The translations under genes and the position numbers were made by a program. Of a stretch of DNA of 7,889 nt, positions 5,696 through 7,889 are shown piece by piece. Every line of letters begins with the position of its first letter. Position 1 is the stretch's first letter. This DNA is from an uncultured Erysipelotrichaceae bacterium (GTDB taxonomy: Bacteria; Bacillota_I; Bacilli_A; Erysipelotrichales; Erysipelotrichaceae), in the NCBI GenBank assembly GCA_937957895.1, contig CALFEZ010000132.1, positions 1-7,889 on the forward strand, in the 5' to 3' direction. Under the pieces are notes generated by a model that made no database searches, was not told where the DNA came from, and was given only the letters and a program-made list of their open reading frames with translations.

Positions 5696-7077
5696 ACCCC
5701 ATACTTTGCATCGATTTTGGATCGACGTTTACCAAAGTAACAGCCATCGACGTGGACCAACCACGTATTTTAGCGACCAGTCAGGCATTCACCACCATCC
5801 ACGATGACATCAATCGTGGGTTGGACGATGCCTTGGAAGAGATCATCGAAAAGACCGGTATCCAAGAGTGGCCTGAACGGTATGCTTGTTCAAGTGCTGC
5901 CGGCGGTCTGAAGATGATCGCCATCGGTCTGGTACCACAGCTTACCAGTGAAGCCGCCAAGCGTGCTGCTTTAAGTGCCGGAGCCAAAGTCATCAAGACC
6001 TTTGCGTATGAACTCAATGAAAAGGAGATAGCCGAGATCGAAGCGATCGCACCGGATATCATTCTCTTTACCGGAGGGATCGATGGTGGTAATCAGACTG
6101 TCGTTCTTACCAATACCCAGCGATTGTGTTCGCTTTTACATCGCTGTCCCATCATCTATGCCGGCAACAAAACCATCGCTGATCAGGTGACCCTTCAACT
6201 AAAGGATTGTGGATGGGAAGTGTATGCCGTCGACAATGTGATGCCCAACATCAATCAACTCAACATCGATGCCGCACGCAGCTGCATCCGTGATGTTTTT
6301 TTAAAGCATATCGTGGTAGCCAAAGGGCTTACCAAAGTCCAGCAGACCATCGACAACATCCTGATGCCGACTCCCTCGGCAGTTCTTTTGGCAGCCGAAC
6401 TGCTGGCCAAAGGCAACGTCAATCATCAAGGGGTCGGAGAGCTGATCATCGTGGATGTAGGGGGTGCCACCACCGACGTCCACAGCGTAGCCGATGGCAA
6501 GCCCAAACAAAGCAATGTGATCATCAAAGGTTTGATGGAACCCTATGTCAAACGGACCGTGGAAGGGGACCTGGGAGCTCGATACAGCCTTCCTGCACTG
6601 GTAGAAGGAGTTGGGATCGAGACGGTTGCTTCGGTCATCGGGACTTCGATCGCCGTGGTACAGCAGATGATCGATGACTTGACACAACATCCGGAAACAT
6701 TCATGGAAGAGCCAAGTCTGATGCGAACACTCGATGATGTGGCAGCTGAGATCGCCGTTAAAGAAAGCGTGACCAGACATGCCGGGCATCTTGAGGTCCA
6801 TTACACTCCATTTGGAACTGTGTATGAGCAGATTGGCAAAGATCTGACACTGGTCAATCATGTCATCGGTACCGGTGGACCTTTGATCCACCATCTCAAT
6901 GTTCGCTCGGCTCTTCGGGCATCCCAGCATGATAACCGCAATCCGCTCAGTCTCAAGCCGACCAGCTCGAGATTCTATATCGATAAACACTATGTCATCG
7001 CAGCCATGGGTTTGTTGGCGATCAATTATCCCAACCAAGCCATCCAGCTGCTCAAAGAAAACCTATTTGAGGTATGA
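5692..7077 (+). CDS. mutL (glmL): Glutamate mutase accessory protein MutL/GlmL (ASKHA-fold ATPase)
   Basis: This 461-residue protein is encoded between the two glutamate mutase subunits, as in clostridia, where the homologue has about 462 residues. It has the actin/Hsp70-like ATPase layout: phosphate-1 loop DFGSTFTK (8-15), CSSAAGGLK (66-74), LFTGGIDGG (125-133), phosphate-2 loop VDVGGATTDVHS (254-265) and GTGGPL (393-398). Proteins of this family are thought to act as reactivating chaperones that help exchange damaged cobalamin, by analogy with diol dehydratase reactivase; direct proof for MutL is limited. The start codon lies in an ATGA overlap with mutS, and the stop is in an ATGA overlap with mutE (7074-7077), so translation of the three is probably coupled. 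It is unrelated to mismatch repair MutL. Confidence 0.94.
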   Translation: MNPILCIDFGSTFTKVTAIDVDQPRILATSQAFTTIHDDINRGLDDALEEIIEKTGIQEWPERYACSSAAGGLKMIAIGLVPQLTSEAAKRAALSAGAKVIKTFAYELNEKEIAEIEAIAPDIILFTGGIDGGNQTVVLTNTQRLCSLLHRCPIIYAGNKTIADQVTLQLKDCGWEVYAVDNVMPNINQLNIDAARSCIRDVFLKHIVVAKGLTKVQQTIDNILMPTPSAVLLAAELLAKGNVNHQGVGELIIVDVGGATTDVHSVADGKPKQSNVIIKGLMEPYVKRTVEGDLGARYSLPALVEGVGIETVASVIGTSIAVVQQMIDDLTQHPETFMEEPSLMRTLDDVAAEIAVKESVTRHAGHLEVHYTPFGTVYEQIGKDLTLVNHVIGTGGPLIHHLNVRSALRASQHDNRNPLSLKPTSSRFYIDKHYVIAAMGLLAINYPNQAIQLLKENLFEV

Positions 7078-7889
7078 TCGTGGACATCCTAAACAAAAAA
7101 TGGACAGACAAACAGTTTGAACAAGTAAGAAAAGAAGTGCTGCGTCAATGGAAGACCGGAGCACAAGTCGATTTTGATGATGGTGTCAGATTTCATCAAA
7201 CACTATCACCCAATCAAAACTTTTCGGATGCTTTGATCAATGCCAAACGATCCCAACGAGTGCTCATCCAGCCTCGATGTGGGGTTGCGCTTGTCGATAA
7301 GCATATCGAATTGATCCAATATCTGCATAAACATGGCAAAGCCGACTGTCTTTCAGCTACCATCGACAGCTATACCCGACACAATCGCTATCAGGAAGCA
7401 GAACTGGGGATCCAGGAAAGCATCGCTCAGGATCGTTCTTTGCTCAATGGCTTTCCGGCTGTCAATCACGGAGTCGATGCCTGTCGAAAAGTAGTCACTT
7501 CCGTCGATGCTCCGGTACAGGTACGCCATGGCACACCGGATGCCAGGTTGTTGGCTGAGATCACACTGGCAGGCGGGTTCACCTCTTTTGAAGGTGGCGG
7601 GATCTCGTATAATATTCCTTATTCGAAAAACCATACACTCCAACAAACGATCACGGATTGGCAGTACTGTGATCGCCTTGTCGGTAAATATCAAGAACAT
7701 GGCATCAGCATCAATCGGGAACCATTTGGTCCGTTGACAGGAACGTTGGTGCCTCCGAGCATCTCACATAGTGTGGCTATCGTCGAAAGTTTGCTGGCGG
7801 CTGAACAAGGTGTCAAAAACATCACGGTCGGTTATGGCCAGTGTGGCAATCTTATTCAGGATGTGGCTGCGATCCGAACATTGGAAAAA
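7074..7889 (+). CDS. mutE (glmE): Glutamate mutase epsilon subunit (methylaspartate mutase E subunit), 3' end cut off
   Basis: The frame opens at ATG 7074 (ATGA overlap with mutL) and stays open for 272 codons to the window edge; the family has about 480 residues, so a little over half is present. This subunit is the TIM barrel that binds the substrate and, with the S subunit, adenosylcobalamin. The 'arginine claw' that holds the glutamate carboxylates in the Clostridium cochlearium enzyme (Arg66, Arg100, Arg149) corresponds to Arg68, Arg102 and Arg151 here. Its Glu171, Tyr177 and Tyr181 correspond to Glu173, Tyr179 and Tyr183, a constant offset of two. Other family blocks are DRSLLNGFPAV, RHGTPDARLLAE, EGGGISYNIPY and INREPFGPLTGTLVPPS. 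All substrate-binding residues that can be seen are intact, so this looks like a functional glutamate mutase rather than a relative with another substrate. Confidence 0.96.
   Translation, partial: MIVDILNKKWTDKQFEQVRKEVLRQWKTGAQVDFDDGVRFHQTLSPNQNFSDALINAKRSQRVLIQPRCGVALVDKHIELIQYLHKHGKADCLSATIDSYTRHNRYQEAELGIQESIAQDRSLLNGFPAVNHGVDACRKVVTSVDAPVQVRHGTPDARLLAEITLAGGFTSFEGGGISYNIPYSKNHTLQQTITDWQYCDRLVGKYQEHGISINREPFGPLTGTLVPPSISHSVAIVESLLAAEQGVKNITVGYGQCGNLIQDVAAIRTLEK

Noticed and set aside
6301..7038. Long open frame on the minus strand (245 codons) opposite mutL
   Set aside because: It lies entirely within the well-supported mutL gene and its product resembles no family I know. Such frames arise easily opposite genes with this codon usage.
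5282..7077. mutS and mutL as DNA mismatch repair genes
   Set aside because: The names are shared by coincidence. The DxHxxG B12 motif, the ASKHA ATPase motifs and the small sizes fit glutamate mutase components only.

Overview
The window looks like a catabolic cluster from a fermentative, anaerobic bacterium, most likely a member of the Bacillota. The reasons are a complete citrate-lyase-type gene set next to coenzyme-B12-dependent glutamate mutase genes, strong AGGAGG-type ribosome binding sites, a SigA-type promoter and a good CcpA (cre) box. TGA is used as a stop codon at several genes, so the standard code applies. I cannot name the genus. Coding DNA is moderately AT-rich, prefers ATC for Ile, and is unusually dense in GATC.

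Layout: (1) Bases 1-133, minus strand, hold the 5' end of a radical SAM gene of the COG0731 type that runs off the left edge. (2) Bases 134-276 are a divergent intergenic region with an inverted repeat and a weak promoter candidate. (3) Bases 277-5175, plus strand, are a tightly packed lyase operon: citC (lyase ligase), a citX-citG fusion (prosthetic-group synthesis and transfer), citD (acyl carrier), citE (beta subunit) and citF (alpha subunit). Neighbours overlap or lie within 5 bases. (4) Bases 5176-5281 are a short control region with TTGACA-N17-TATGAT and, just downstream of the expected transcription start, a 14-base perfect match to the cre consensus. A 37-codon small ORF with a consensus Shine-Dalgarno sequence spans the same region. 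(5) Bases 5282-7889 encode the glutamate mutase S subunit, its MutL/GlmL partner and the first 272 codons of the E subunit, which is cut by the right edge.

The two blocks make sense together as parts of the methylaspartate route of glutamate fermentation. Glutamate mutase makes (2S,3S)-3-methylaspartate. Methylaspartase and mesaconase (not in this window) would give mesaconate and then (S)-citramalate. A lyase built like citrate lyase then splits citramalate to acetate and pyruvate. The 'citrate lyase' genes here are therefore more likely to encode citramalate lyase. This is an inference from context and known biochemistry; the sequence alone does not establish the substrate.

I see no wholly new system. 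The points most worth a second look are the probable substrate reassignment, the promoter plus cre element between the blocks, the small ORF there, the CitX-CitG fusion with its long overlap into citD, and the GATC enrichment.
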